Positions 28,570 through 36,938 of a DNA stretch of 64,000 nucleotides are shown here, piece after piece. The DNA is from Echinicola jeungdonensis (GTDB taxonomy: Bacteria; Bacteroidota; Bacteroidia; Cytophagales; Cyclobacteriaceae): positions 2,192,001 through 2,256,000 of the forward strand of contig NZ_JAUFQT010000001.1 of assembly GCF_030409905.1 (NCBI RefSeq). The letters run 5' to 3'. Position 1 is the stretch's first letter, and every line of letters begins with the position of its first letter. Both the position numbers and the translations under genes were made by a program. The notes below the pieces were generated by a model. The model searched no databases and was not told where the DNA came from. It saw nothing but the letters and a program-made list of their open reading frames with translations.

Positions 28570-30054
28570 ATGGAAAAAATTTATCGAAATTTAAGGTTTT
28601 TAATGATCCTTGCTTTGTCGGCCATGTTTTTCATTTCATGTAGTGAAGATGAAATGGAACCGGTTGAACCTTCTGCAGGGTTTACATATACTGCAGATCA
28701 GTTGGATATAAACTTTGCCAATAATTCTGAAAATGTTTCTTCTTATTCCTGGAATTTTGGAGATGGCAATACCTCCACTGAAGAGAGTCCAAGTCATACT
28801 TATGGAGCAGCGGGAACATACACCGTGGTTCTAACTGCAAAGGGGATAAATGGAAAAACTGTTGAAGCCGACCAAGATATAACCATCGTTGAAGATCTGA
28901 CAGCTGATTATACGGTGGAAAAGGAATACTTGGATGTTGCCTTTACCAATACTTCTGAAAATGCTGTTTCTTTTACTTGGAATTTTGGTGATGGAAATAC
29001 TTCCACTGAAGAAAATCCAAGTCATACTTATGCAGAAGCGGGAACATATACCGTAGTTTTGACCGCCACTGCCCAAGGCGGAACTGAGGTGGAAACCAGC
29101 AAAGAGGTAACCGTTGTACCGCCACCAGCTGCTGATTATACTTTTGACGATGAAGGATTGACAGTAAACTTTACCAATGCTTCTGAAAATGTTGTTACCT
29201 ATTCCTGGGATTTTGGAGATGGCAATACCTCAACTGAGGAGAATCCAACTCATACCTATGCGGAAGAGGGAACTTATACCGTAACTTTAACTGCAACCAG
29301 TGAGGATGGAACAGAAGTAGTAACCAGCAAAGAGGTAACCGTTGAAGTGCCGGTGGATACCTCACTTTATTCGATTGTATTTATTACGGATGATTCCAAT
29401 GACGATGAACAAATTGCATGGTTACAAGAAAAGGGCTTTAATGTTACCATCTATTATAATTCCACCCTTAGCACTGCTCCCCAAGAGGATATTGATATGC
29501 TAAATGCTGCGGATTTGATTGTCATTGGACGTAGTGGCAGCTCTTCTCACTTTGATGGAGATGATAAAACAGCCTGGAATGCGTTAACAGCTCCTATTAT
29601 ATTAAATTCCCAGTGGGCAGCGAGAAATAACCGTTTGAACTGGTTTGATAATAATGGGAACCCAGTAAGGTATAACCCTGGGGGGGGAGAACTGATTAAT
29701 GCTCAAATTCAGCAACCCGATGATGAAGCTTTTGAAGAGGTGGCAATTGGTGAGGAAAATTTGCTTCCATGGATAAATACACCTGTAAACCTGCTTTATG
29801 TCAATACAACTCCAAATGGTGAAGTATTGGCAGAGAGTGCAGTGGCTGCTGGAGGCGATCCAGGGGCTGGAGCTATGCTGTTTGTTAGATTTGAGGCCAA
29901 TACCGAGTTTTATGCTGGATCAGGGGATACACCTGCCGGACCAAGAACCTACTTTGGTTTTGGTGCTGATGAGGATGGTTCTTATTACTGGCAGCTAACG
30001 GAGGAGGCCAAAGCAGTTTACTTTGAGGAAATCATCAGATTGGTTTTATTATAA
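28570..30054 (+). CDS. Lipoprotein with three PKD repeats and a Rossmann-like C-terminal domain
   Basis: A 494-residue lipoprotein (lipobox FISC, C24). Residues ~32-265 are three tandem PKD domains, each with a copy of WNFGDGNTSTEE.PSHTY or WDFGDGNTSTEE. The repeats are nearly identical at DNA level (about 28740-28830, 28970-29060, 29200-29290), so they arose by recent duplication or are homogenised. Residues ~270-494 begin YSIVFITDDSNDDEQIAWLQ and include ADLIVIGRSGSSSHFDGDD, resembling ThuA/GATase-like Rossmann domains. No catalytic triad was assigned. The gene is alone, between repeat copies B and C, with its own terminator. Surface polysaccharide binding is possible. Confidence 0.75.
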   Translation: MEKIYRNLRFLMILALSAMFFISCSEDEMEPVEPSAGFTYTADQLDINFANNSENVSSYSWNFGDGNTSTEESPSHTYGAAGTYTVVLTAKGINGKTVEADQDITIVEDLTADYTVEKEYLDVAFTNTSENAVSFTWNFGDGNTSTEENPSHTYAEAGTYTVVLTATAQGGTEVETSKEVTVVPPPAADYTFDDEGLTVNFTNASENVVTYSWDFGDGNTSTEENPTHTYAEEGTYTVTLTATSEDGTEVVTSKEVTVEVPVDTSLYSIVFITDDSNDDEQIAWLQEKGFNVTIYYNSTLSTAPQEDIDMLNAADLIVIGRSGSSSHFDGDDKTAWNALTAPIILNSQWAARNNRLNWFDNNGNPVRYNPGGGELINAQIQQPDDEAFEEVAIGEENLLPWINTPVNLLYVNTTPNGEVLAESAVAAGGDPGAGAMLFVRFEANTEFYAGSGDTPAGPRTYFGFGADEDGSYYWQLTEEAKAVYFEEIIRLVLL

Positions 30055-30418
30055 TAGGATATCTGATCTTTCAATTAGGATCAGTTTTTTCCGATAGACT
30101 TTGAATTTAGAAACCAGCTGTACAAATTTTGTACAGCTGGTTTCGTTTTTTCCAAGTGCCAATTTTGAATTAGTCTGCGGAGAAAGTAATATGATATTAA
30201 TCCAGGAGCTAATTCCACTGGTTATTCTATTTCGCCCTTCAGGGCAGGTCTCAACCGGGGAGGGATTTGGGTTCTAGTTACCTGTATTTTCTTTTAGAAT
30301 TTTTTGTTTTAGTTTAACCCCGTTAGGGTTTGTAAGACTACATATGTTTTGCCTCCCTGGGTGAAACTCAGGGTTAAGTAGTTGGAGCCTTAACAGGCTC
30401 CTGGAGTGTATACCTTTG
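30055..30418. other. Intergenic region with terminator and cluster of small palindromes
   Basis: After the PKD gene terminator the region carries four short hairpins within ~170 bp: GCCCTTCAGGGC (30234-30245), AACCC/GGGTT (30316-30330), CCCTG/CAGGG (30355-30373) and GAGCCT/AGGCTC (30385-30400). No ORF is supported. It directly abuts the left end of the IS3 element. Confidence 0.55.
30110..30151 (+). terminator. Rho-independent terminator after PKD lipoprotein
   Basis: A perfect 17-bp inverted repeat (30110-30126 with 30128-30144, core CCAGCTGTACAAA/TTTGTACAGCTGG) is followed by a T-run at 30146-30151. It lies 56 bp past the stop codon. Confidence 0.9.
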
Positions 30419-30458
30419 ACTGGACAATAAGTTAAGCTCTTTTCTTAAATTTGAAACA

Positions 30459-30776
30459 ATGAGTAATAGAGAAAGGAGAACATTTGACAAGGCCTTTAAA
30501 ACGATGGCCGTAGAGCTTCATTTGAATGGAAAAACAAGTACTGAAGTTGGAAGAGAACTTGGGATTGGACCAGACCTGGTCAGGCGTTGGGCCAGGGAAT
30601 TTAAAGCAAGTGAATCCAGCAGCTTTCCCGGAAACGGGAAACAGCATCTAACAGAAGAAGAGAAAGAAATCCTTGCCTTGAAAAAAGCCCTGAAAGAAGC
30701 CGAACTGGAGCGTGATATTCTAAAAAAGGCAGTAAGCATCTTTTCCAAGGGGGACAACAAATATTCCGGTTCATAA
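30459..30776 (+). CDS. IS3-family transposase OrfA
   Basis: A 105-residue protein with an N-terminal helix-turn-helix ([36 protein letters not shown]) and a C-terminal leucine-zipper-like coiled coil ([20 protein letters not shown]), the standard OrfA layout. A slippery A AAA AAG at 30722-30728 is in phase with the OrfA codons. A -1 shift there leaves the frame open through to OrfB, giving the fused OrfAB transposase. Confidence 0.92.
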   Translation: MSNRERRTFDKAFKTMAVELHLNGKTSTEVGRELGIGPDLVRRWAREFKASESSSFPGNGKQHLTEEEKEILALKKALKEAELERDILKKAVSIFSKGDNKYSGS

Positions 30777-30808
30777 GGGCTCACAGGCACGAGTTTGCTG
30801 TTGAAAAG

Positions 30809-31630
30809 ATGTGCAGGGTTTTTAAAGTAAGCAGAAGCGGTTTTTATGGCTGGCTTAACCGAAAACCATCCAAATGTGCTGAGGAGCGAGAAGAAGTATC
30901 CAGGGAAATCCATAAAATCTATGCTGAAAGCAAGTGCCGGTATGGAAGTCCGAAGATAACCATTGAGCTTAGGGACAGGGGCTTTTCGGTGTCCAGGCCA
31001 AGGGTTGCCAGGATAATGAAAGCAAATGGGCTCAGGAGTGTGATATCGGGGAAGTTCAGTGTCTGTACCACTGAATCTAACCACAGTTTCAGAATCAGTC
31101 CGAACCTGCTTAACAGGAACTTCAGCCCTGATGGCCCTGCAAAATCATGGGTATCGGACATTACCTACATCTGGACAGAAGAGGGATGGCTTTACCTGAC
31201 CATGATCATGGACCTGTATGACCGTAAGATAATCGGATGGTCGATGTCCACCACCATGCATGCCGGGGCAACAGTTATACCGGCATGGCGAATGGCACAG
31301 ATCAACAGGCCTTTTTTCAGAGACCTGGTTTTCCATTCAGACAGGGGCGTACAATATGCCTGCGGTGAATTCAAGAATGAACTCGATTCTGAAAAGGTGA
31401 GGCAGAGCATGAGCAGAAAAGGAAACTGCTGGGACAATGCAGTAGCTGAAAACTTCTTCAAAATCCTGAAATCGGAAACAGGATACCGTAAATACGGATC
31501 AGTAATGCAAGCAAAACAGGAAATTTTCGAATTTATTGAAATCTGGTACAATAGGAACAGGAGACACTCCTCACTTGGGTACCTATCACCTGATCAGTTC
31601 GGAAAAACCAACAAAAAAATTACCGTATAA
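30809..31630 (+). CDS. IS3-family transposase OrfB (DDE integrase)
   Basis: A 273-residue product from ATG 30809; the frame is open upstream to the slippery site (reading [14 protein letters not shown] before the ATG), so it is mainly made as OrfAB by -1 frameshifting. An HTH_21 region ([19 protein letters not shown]) precedes the rve domain. The DDE residues appear in [20 protein letters not shown] and [13 protein letters not shown]. The C-terminal [15 protein letters not shown] is the usual IS3 signature. It cuts and joins the IS ends. Confidence 0.95.
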   Translation: MCRVFKVSRSGFYGWLNRKPSKCAEEREEVSREIHKIYAESKCRYGSPKITIELRDRGFSVSRPRVARIMKANGLRSVISGKFSVCTTESNHSFRISPNLLNRNFSPDGPAKSWVSDITYIWTEEGWLYLTMIMDLYDRKIIGWSMSTTMHAGATVIPAWRMAQINRPFFRDLVFHSDRGVQYACGEFKNELDSEKVRQSMSRKGNCWDNAVAENFFKILKSETGYRKYGSVMQAKQEIFEFIEIWYNRNRRHSSLGYLSPDQFGKTNKKITV

Positions 31631-31637
31631 AGACTGA

Positions 31638-31690
31638 CCTCGAAATTGTCAGGGTGATTTTTTTTTCAATATCGCACTGACAATTTGAGG
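31638..31690. repeat. Inverted repeat inside the right end of the IS
   Basis: CCTCGAAATTGTCAG (31638-31652) pairs with CTGACAATTTGAGG (31677-31690), with one unpaired base, across a T-rich loop. It sits between the OrfB stop and the right terminal repeat and may limit read-through out of the element. Confidence 0.6.
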
Positions 31691-31742
31691 AGCCCGCGGC
31701 AGGCGTTATTATATTAACATAGAGCTTAATCATTTGTCCAGT

Positions 31743-32597
31743 TTTTTGTTGCAAATCCACTCCTGTATATCTCTTTAATTCTGATTTAAATTATTTAATT
31801 GTTCCTCCATTAATGCCTGTGGCATTGTTTGGCGGGCTCATAGGCTTATTTCAATTAAATGCACTAACAATTGTGGCAGTTGTTGAAAGCTTGTAGGGAG
31901 GGTCGGATTAGTGGCTATCTATTATGATGTACTGTTCATTTAAAAAAATGTGTAAAAACATATTATAGATTTCCAAAAAAAGCATAGCATCCTGAAATGT
32001 CATTTTGTCGAATCCAATTACCTTATAGCATCGTAGCCCATTGTTATCTATTGTTTCTATGTGTTTAATAAAAAAATAAAATCTCCCTGGCTTTAGACTC
32101 AAGGCTGAATTCATTTTGTGAGCACATAGAACAAATTCACGCCTGATCTAACCTATTGACCACGGAGACCTTACTAATATTTATTAACCCTAAGCTTATC
32201 AATTTAAACTTGTCATAAAGGTGGCTATTCCTTGCTTTTTCCAACTATCCAAACCGTTCAAAAACCTATCATTTTTAATCAAATTTGCTGAATGTTTCAT
32301 TTTTGAGATAAATATTGATATTAAATTTCAGAAAGGATACTTTTTAGAATTGAGTCCAGTGGATTGAGCTATCAATATTTAAAAATCTACCTTTCTCATT
32401 TATAATTTCATCAAGGATTAAAAGTACCACCCAGGTAATTTCCCTTCTTTCCCATTGGATATTCAAAATTTACACAATGAAATTCCCGTTCAACCTATTT
32501 ACTAAAGAATACATTTATTCTCCCCCATTTCAATATAGACTTCATGCCCAATGTGCCTAGTTACCCTATGTGGTCCAACAAGCCCCAATAGGAAAGC
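31743..32597. other. Intergenic region downstream of the sensor gene, containing repeat copy C
   Basis: It lies between the IS and the 3' end of the hybrid sensor (minus strand). Apart from repeat copy C it is AT-rich without a supported gene. A 68-codon minus-strand ORF at 31908-32114 overlaps the left half of copy C and is discussed under findings. No clear terminator for the sensor gene was found. Confidence 0.5.
32071..32286 (+). repeat. Dispersed structured repeat, copy C
   Basis: Third copy, same orientation as A and B. The outer stem TCTCCCTGG/CCACGGAGA keeps 8 of 9 pairs. The inner stem AGGCTGAATT pairs with AATTCACGCCT, with one bulged C. The inner-stem sequence differs from copies A and B on both sides, so pairing is kept by matched changes. 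The extended similarity with copy B starts at a GCATCCT block at 31987. Confidence 0.85.
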
Positions 32598-35500
32598 TTA
32601 TTTTTCTTCCTTTCCGGTATATTGTGAGGGAGAGGTTCCGAAATGTTTGATAAATGCTCGTGTGAAATTGTTAGGAAGGCTATAACCCACTTTATAGGCT
32701 GTTTCGGTAACATTGAATTGACCGCTCAATAAAAATTCAGTGGCCTTATTCATGCGGAAAGTGGTGACAAAATCCGAGGCAGACTTATTGGTAAGGGCTT
32801 TTATTTTACGATAAAATTGGGAACGACTCATGTTAAGCTGCATGGCCAATGAGTCAATATCAAAAGTTTCGGAATCCAGGTTGGATTCAATTAGCTTCCT
32901 GGCTTTTTCCAAAAATGCCTCATCAGCAGCATTTACCGCAATCTTTTTAAATTCCATTGCAGAACCTTTGGAAAACAGTTCCCTTAACTGCCTTCGTTGT
33001 TCCAAAAGGTTATTTACCTGCGCCCGAAGTACGGTTGTATTAAAAGGTTTGGTTACATAGGCATCAGCCCCCGTCTCATAGCCCTCCATTTTCGAATCAT
33101 CCGATTGGCGGGCAGTAAGCAAAATGACAGGAATATGACTGGTCCGCTCATCGGACTTCAATTTACTGCATAGTTGCAGGCCATTCAAATCCGGCATCAT
33201 GATGTCACTGATGACCAGATCAGGAATGCGGTCGATGGCCTTTTCCAAGCCTTCATTTCCATTGGTGGCCAAAATGACACGGTAGTCAGAGTTAAAATTA
33301 ATTTCTATATATGCCCTGATATCTGCATTATCATCCACTACCAAAATCAAGGGAACGTTTTTATTATTTGTTTTTTTTGGGCCCGGTTCATGGGAAAGAG
33401 TTTCTGCCCTATCAGGTTCTGTAGGGAATTCAGGGATTGCTTGGGAAGGTTCCTTGTTTTCGAGTACGGGCAGGAAAATGGAAAAACAAGTACCTTCCCC
33501 AAGGGAACTTTCCATTTTGATTTCCCCACCATGGAGGTTTACCAATTCCTTGCTTAAGCTAAGGCCTATTCCTGACCCTTTGTTTTGTTCCTTGTTGGTG
33601 CTTGCCTGGTAAAATATCCCAAATACTTTCTCTTGTTCTTCCTTGGATATACCATGGCCAGAATCTTCCACTTTTATAAGAATCCCGCTTTTGGTTTTTT
33701 TTGCAGGTTCAAGAGTCAAGCTAATTTGTCCATGATCAGGGGTGAATTTGAAGGCATTGGACAGCAGGTTGTTCAGAACCATTGTAAGTTTAGCATCATC
33801 AAATGGCATGAAAAACTGATCCAAATGGGTTTCTACCTTAAATCTAATTTGTCTCTTTTTGGCCATTTCTTCGAAGGAAGAAGCTAATCCACGCGAAAAT
33901 GCCACAATATCAGATTTCTGTAGGTTCAATTTTAAATGCCCTGATTCCAATTTACGGAAATCCAATAATTGGTTGATAAGCATTAATAACTGCTTGGCAT
34001 TTCTGTGCATTAACTGGTAATAATGTTCTGCTATTTTCCCTTTGGGTTTTTCAGCCATAAGCCTCTCCAACGGATCAATGATCAAGGTTAGAGGAGTTCT
34101 AAATTCATGGGATATTTGTGTGAAAAAGTGAAGTTTGGCCTGGTGGATGGCTTCCTTTTTTCGAAGTTGAATTTTGGAATTTAGATAGCGATAGACAAAC
34201 AAGGCCAAGATGCAGGCTGCCAGAATATACAAAATGTAGGCCCACCAGCTTAGCCACCAGGGTGGGAGGACTTCAACCTGCAATGTGGCAGGATTTTCGC
34301 TCCATACCCCATCACTGTTGGCCCCATAAACCTTAAATGTATAATTCCCAGAAGGGAGATTTGAATAGGATGCCAAACGTCTTGAAGCATCCGTATAAAT
34401 CCAATCTTCATCATATCCCTCCAGTTTATATTTGTATTTATTGCTTAGTGGATTGGCATAATGCAAAGCTGCAAATTCCAAGCGGAATGTCTTATCCCAC
34501 CAAGTAAGGGTGATTTTTTTTGAAGTGAGCAATGACTGGTCCAATATGACATGATCATTGACTTGATCACCTGGCTCAAGGTCCCGGTGCATGACATTCA
34601 AATTGGTCAAGGCAACCTTGGGAGGATAGGGGTTAATTTTGATTTTATCTGGATCAAAAGAAGTGAGACCATTAGATCCGCCAAAAAATAACTTTCCATC
34701 TTCTGGATGGTAATAAACAGCATTTTGCGTAAAATCATTTCCCTGCAATCCGTCCTTTAAATTAAAGTTTTGCATTTCTCCGTTATGGATATCCACTTTT
34801 GTCAGGCCTTTGGTATGGCTGACCCATATCGATTGATCACCATCATATACCACCGCCATGGTAAGCTCATTGGTGAGGCCAGTTTCGTTGGTGAAATTTT
34901 GGAAGGTATTGTTTTCGGGATTGAACTTGCTTAAGCCTGCAGTAGTAGCAATCCAAATATTGCCTTGGTTGTCTTCTGTAAGTGAATAGGTTCTATTGTT
35001 GGGAATGCTTTTTTTTGTGTTTTTCTGATGGGTATAATTGATGACTTTATATTCCTTTTCTATGTCTGGAGTCGGAACAAGCCTGCTTAGTCCTCCATCT
35101 TCAGTGGCTATCCAAAGTTGATTTTCTTGCCCTACATGGATGTCCATGATTTGCTTTCCGGCAAGTTCAAATTCAGTATTTAGACAATGAAATTGATCCT
35201 TTTCTTTATCATAGCGTGCTAAACCATCAAAAGTGGCTACCCAAATATTTCCTTGTTGATCCTCAATAACGTCAAATACATTTGGGTGACACATGTTCTG
35301 TAATGAACAGTTGGTAAATGTATCATCGGAGGGATCGTAATAGGTCAAACCTCTTTTTGTACCTATCCAGATGATCCCCTGTCGGTCGCAGTATAGGTTT
35401 CTGATTTGGGGGTCAATAAGTTTGTCCCTACGAATATAGGTGTAAAGCGGCCCATTTTTGGATTGTTCAATGATAGTGATTCCCTGGTTTTCTGATCCCA

Positions 35501-36251
35501 CCCATAAGCGACCTTCCTGGTCCATGCAAACTGCCCTAACAACATTATCGATTAGGCCTTTGCCAGGTTGGTCTTTATAGTAATTAAAAAATGGTTTGAT
35601 GTTCAGGTCGGCATGGCTGATACCCCTCGATTGGGTGCCCACCCAGAGATGCCCAGTATTATCCAAAAATAAATCTTTGACTAAATCATCAGAAAGGGAA
35701 TTGGGGTCACTTGGATCGGCGTGGTAGGTAATCGTATCGCCAGTGTTCCGGTTGATTTGTAACAATCCATTGTCATAGGTAGTTAACCAGGTGTAATTCT
35801 TGTTTGCTGTTTTTTTTCTCCAATAACCATAACGTTCCTTTATTTTTTTGACGACAGGTGCAGGAACCTGTCCTGAAGGATAGTATTTGAAGGTTTCACT
35901 TTCATAGTCATATTTAAAAACAAAATCATTGGGCTCCACTGCAACCCAAATGTTTTGCAAGGAATCGGTTACAATGGCATTGATCCGGTTGTCGGAAAGT
36001 GTAGTACTGTCTTTTTCGTGAGCCCGGAAAACCCTAATGTTATACCCATCGTAACGTACCGCTCCTCCCCAGGTACCAAACCACATAAATCCGTATTTAT
36101 CCTTTGCAATAGCATAAATAGAGTTTTGGGGCAGGCCATCTTGTACGGAAAAATGGTTGAACTTTAAATGTTTGTCCTGTGCGTCAACCTTCCCTATCCC
36201 AATCAGGAACAATAGGCATAGCAAAATAAGGTGACTTATATTCAAGTTCAT
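32598..36251 (-). CDS. Hybrid two-component system sensor/regulator (HTCS)
   Basis: A 1217-residue one-protein signalling system. A signal peptide (ending GKVDAQ) leads into ~14 periplasmic propeller repeats of the reg_prop type (WFGTWGGAVRYDG, LWVGTQSRGIS, IWVATFDGLARYD) and a Y_Y_Y domain (~590-662). A transmembrane helix follows at ~670-690 (WAYILYILAACILALFVY). HisKA with H715 (ISHEFRTPL), HATPase_c (DSGHGIS, GSGIGLSLS), a receiver with D1016 (VISDIMMPDLNG) and a C-terminal AraC-type HTH (~1125-1215) complete it. HTCS proteins bind an oligosaccharide in the periplasm and activate the adjacent utilisation genes. It is divergent from the SusCD operon, its likely target. Confidence 0.95.
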   Translation of the reverse strand: MNLNISHLILLCLLFLIGIGKVDAQDKHLKFNHFSVQDGLPQNSIYAIAKDKYGFMWFGTWGGAVRYDGYNIRVFRAHEKDSTTLSDNRINAIVTDSLQNIWVAVEPNDFVFKYDYESETFKYYPSGQVPAPVVKKIKERYGYWRKKTANKNYTWLTTYDNGLLQINRNTGDTITYHADPSDPNSLSDDLVKDLFLDNTGHLWVGTQSRGISHADLNIKPFFNYYKDQPGKGLIDNVVRAVCMDQEGRLWVGSENQGITIIEQSKNGPLYTYIRRDKLIDPQIRNLYCDRQGIIWIGTKRGLTYYDPSDDTFTNCSLQNMCHPNVFDVIEDQQGNIWVATFDGLARYDKEKDQFHCLNTEFELAGKQIMDIHVGQENQLWIATEDGGLSRLVPTPDIEKEYKVINYTHQKNTKKSIPNNRTYSLTEDNQGNIWIATTAGLSKFNPENNTFQNFTNETGLTNELTMAVVYDGDQSIWVSHTKGLTKVDIHNGEMQNFNLKDGLQGNDFTQNAVYYHPEDGKLFFGGSNGLTSFDPDKIKINPYPPKVALTNLNVMHRDLEPGDQVNDHVILDQSLLTSKKITLTWWDKTFRLEFAALHYANPLSNKYKYKLEGYDEDWIYTDASRRLASYSNLPSGNYTFKVYGANSDGVWSENPATLQVEVLPPWWLSWWAYILYILAACILALFVYRYLNSKIQLRKKEAIHQAKLHFFTQISHEFRTPLTLIIDPLERLMAEKPKGKIAEHYYQLMHRNAKQLLMLINQLLDFRKLESGHLKLNLQKSDIVAFSRGLASSFEEMAKKRQIRFKVETHLDQFFMPFDDAKLTMVLNNLLSNAFKFTPDHGQISLTLEPAKKTKSGILIKVEDSGHGISKEEQEKVFGIFYQASTNKEQNKGSGIGLSLSKELVNLHGGEIKMESSLGEGTCFSIFLPVLENKEPSQAIPEFPTEPDRAETLSHEPGPKKTNNKNVPLILVVDDNADIRAYIEINFNSDYRVILATNGNEGLEKAIDRIPDLVISDIMMPDLNGLQLCSKLKSDERTSHIPVILLTARQSDDSKMEGYETGADAYVTKPFNTTVLRAQVNNLLEQRRQLRELFSKGSAMEFKKIAVNAADEAFLEKARKLIESNLDSETFDIDSLAMQLNMSRSQFYRKIKALTNKSASDFVTTFRMNKATEFLLSGQFNVTETAYKVGYSLPNNFTRAFIKHFGTSPSQYTGKEEK

Positions 36252-36938
36252 AATAAGCTTTCTTAGGGCAATTTCATGGGTGAAATTAGCATAATTTTTA
36301 AAGGGAAATAGATTTTACCCAATTGATTTTGGAAGTAACTAAAAATCAGTCCAGAAGACTTTGTGTTTTTGAAGTGTAATTTTGAATCAAAAAAAATTAG
36401 ATTAGGGAAGTTCTTTTCCCAAATAATAAATAATCCTGACGATAATTTGTTTTTTAAGTGTAGATTACCAGAATCTTTCTTAAAAAGCGATAAATAGATA
36501 AAAATTAATAGTTGAATCCGGTTCATTATTTTAATTTTCATAAAAGTTAAATTTTTTTTTAAAGGAAATGAGGTGAAAAAAGTATTTAATACCACCCAAA
36601 AGGGGAGAAATTAAGTTTTGTTTAAAGAAGGAATGAAAAACCGATTTAGCTAAGGTGTTAGTGTGGTTTTTTAGGGGGGATGGAAACGATTACAAAACGG
36701 TAAATAACCTTGTAAAACCTTGCTAGAACTGGTGAAATTTTTGCTTAAAACCTTTGGGTATATGGGATGCAAACCAGTATAAACCATAACACTTTCAAGG
36801 AACCTATTTTATAAATTTCGAATAAGTCTTGATGGAAAAAAGATATTGAAAGTCCTTTTTACTTTCTCCAAATAAGTAAAAGAAGCATTTAAGTCTTTCT
36901 CCGTAAAAAATTGTTGATTAACAAAACCTCAATAATCT
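36252..36938. other. Divergent regulatory region between HTCS and SusCD operon
   Basis: A 687-bp AT-rich spacer with no ORF. Promoters for both directions and an HTCS binding site are expected here. The only site that stands out is the LacI-type palindrome at 36681-36694. No TAnnTTTG promoter could be placed with confidence. Confidence 0.6.
36681..36694. promoter_or_regulatory. LacI-family operator-like palindrome upstream of SusCD operon
   Basis: TGGAAACGATTACA fits all ten fixed positions of the LacI/GalR-type consensus TGNAANCGNTTNCA. It lies 245 bp before the first FAS1 gene and 430 bp before the HTCS start. No LacI-family gene is in the window, so the regulator would be encoded elsewhere. 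Function is inferred from the match alone. Confidence 0.5.

Larger units (their letters stand above)
30419..31742 (+). mobile_element. IS3-family insertion sequence, apparently complete
   Basis: The element is ~1.32 kb, bounded by imperfect 22-bp inverted repeats (30419-30440 and 31721-31742; both begin ACTGGACAA from the outside and end AAGCTCT inside). It contains an OrfA with an HTH, an OrfB with a DDE integrase domain in the -1 frame, and an A AAA AAG slippery heptamer between them. All reading frames are intact, so it may be active. A clear target-site duplication was not found; T-rich flanks blur the exact ends by a few bases. Confidence 0.88.

Noticed and set aside
30410..31755. Target-site duplication of the IS3 element
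   Set aside because: Flanks are T-rich and no unambiguous 3-5 bp duplication could be aligned, so none was claimed.
27145..32286. CRISPR array interpretation of the three repeats
   Set aside because: The repeats are ~220 bp, diverged and spaced by hundreds to thousands of bases, with no cas genes; they do not fit a CRISPR array.
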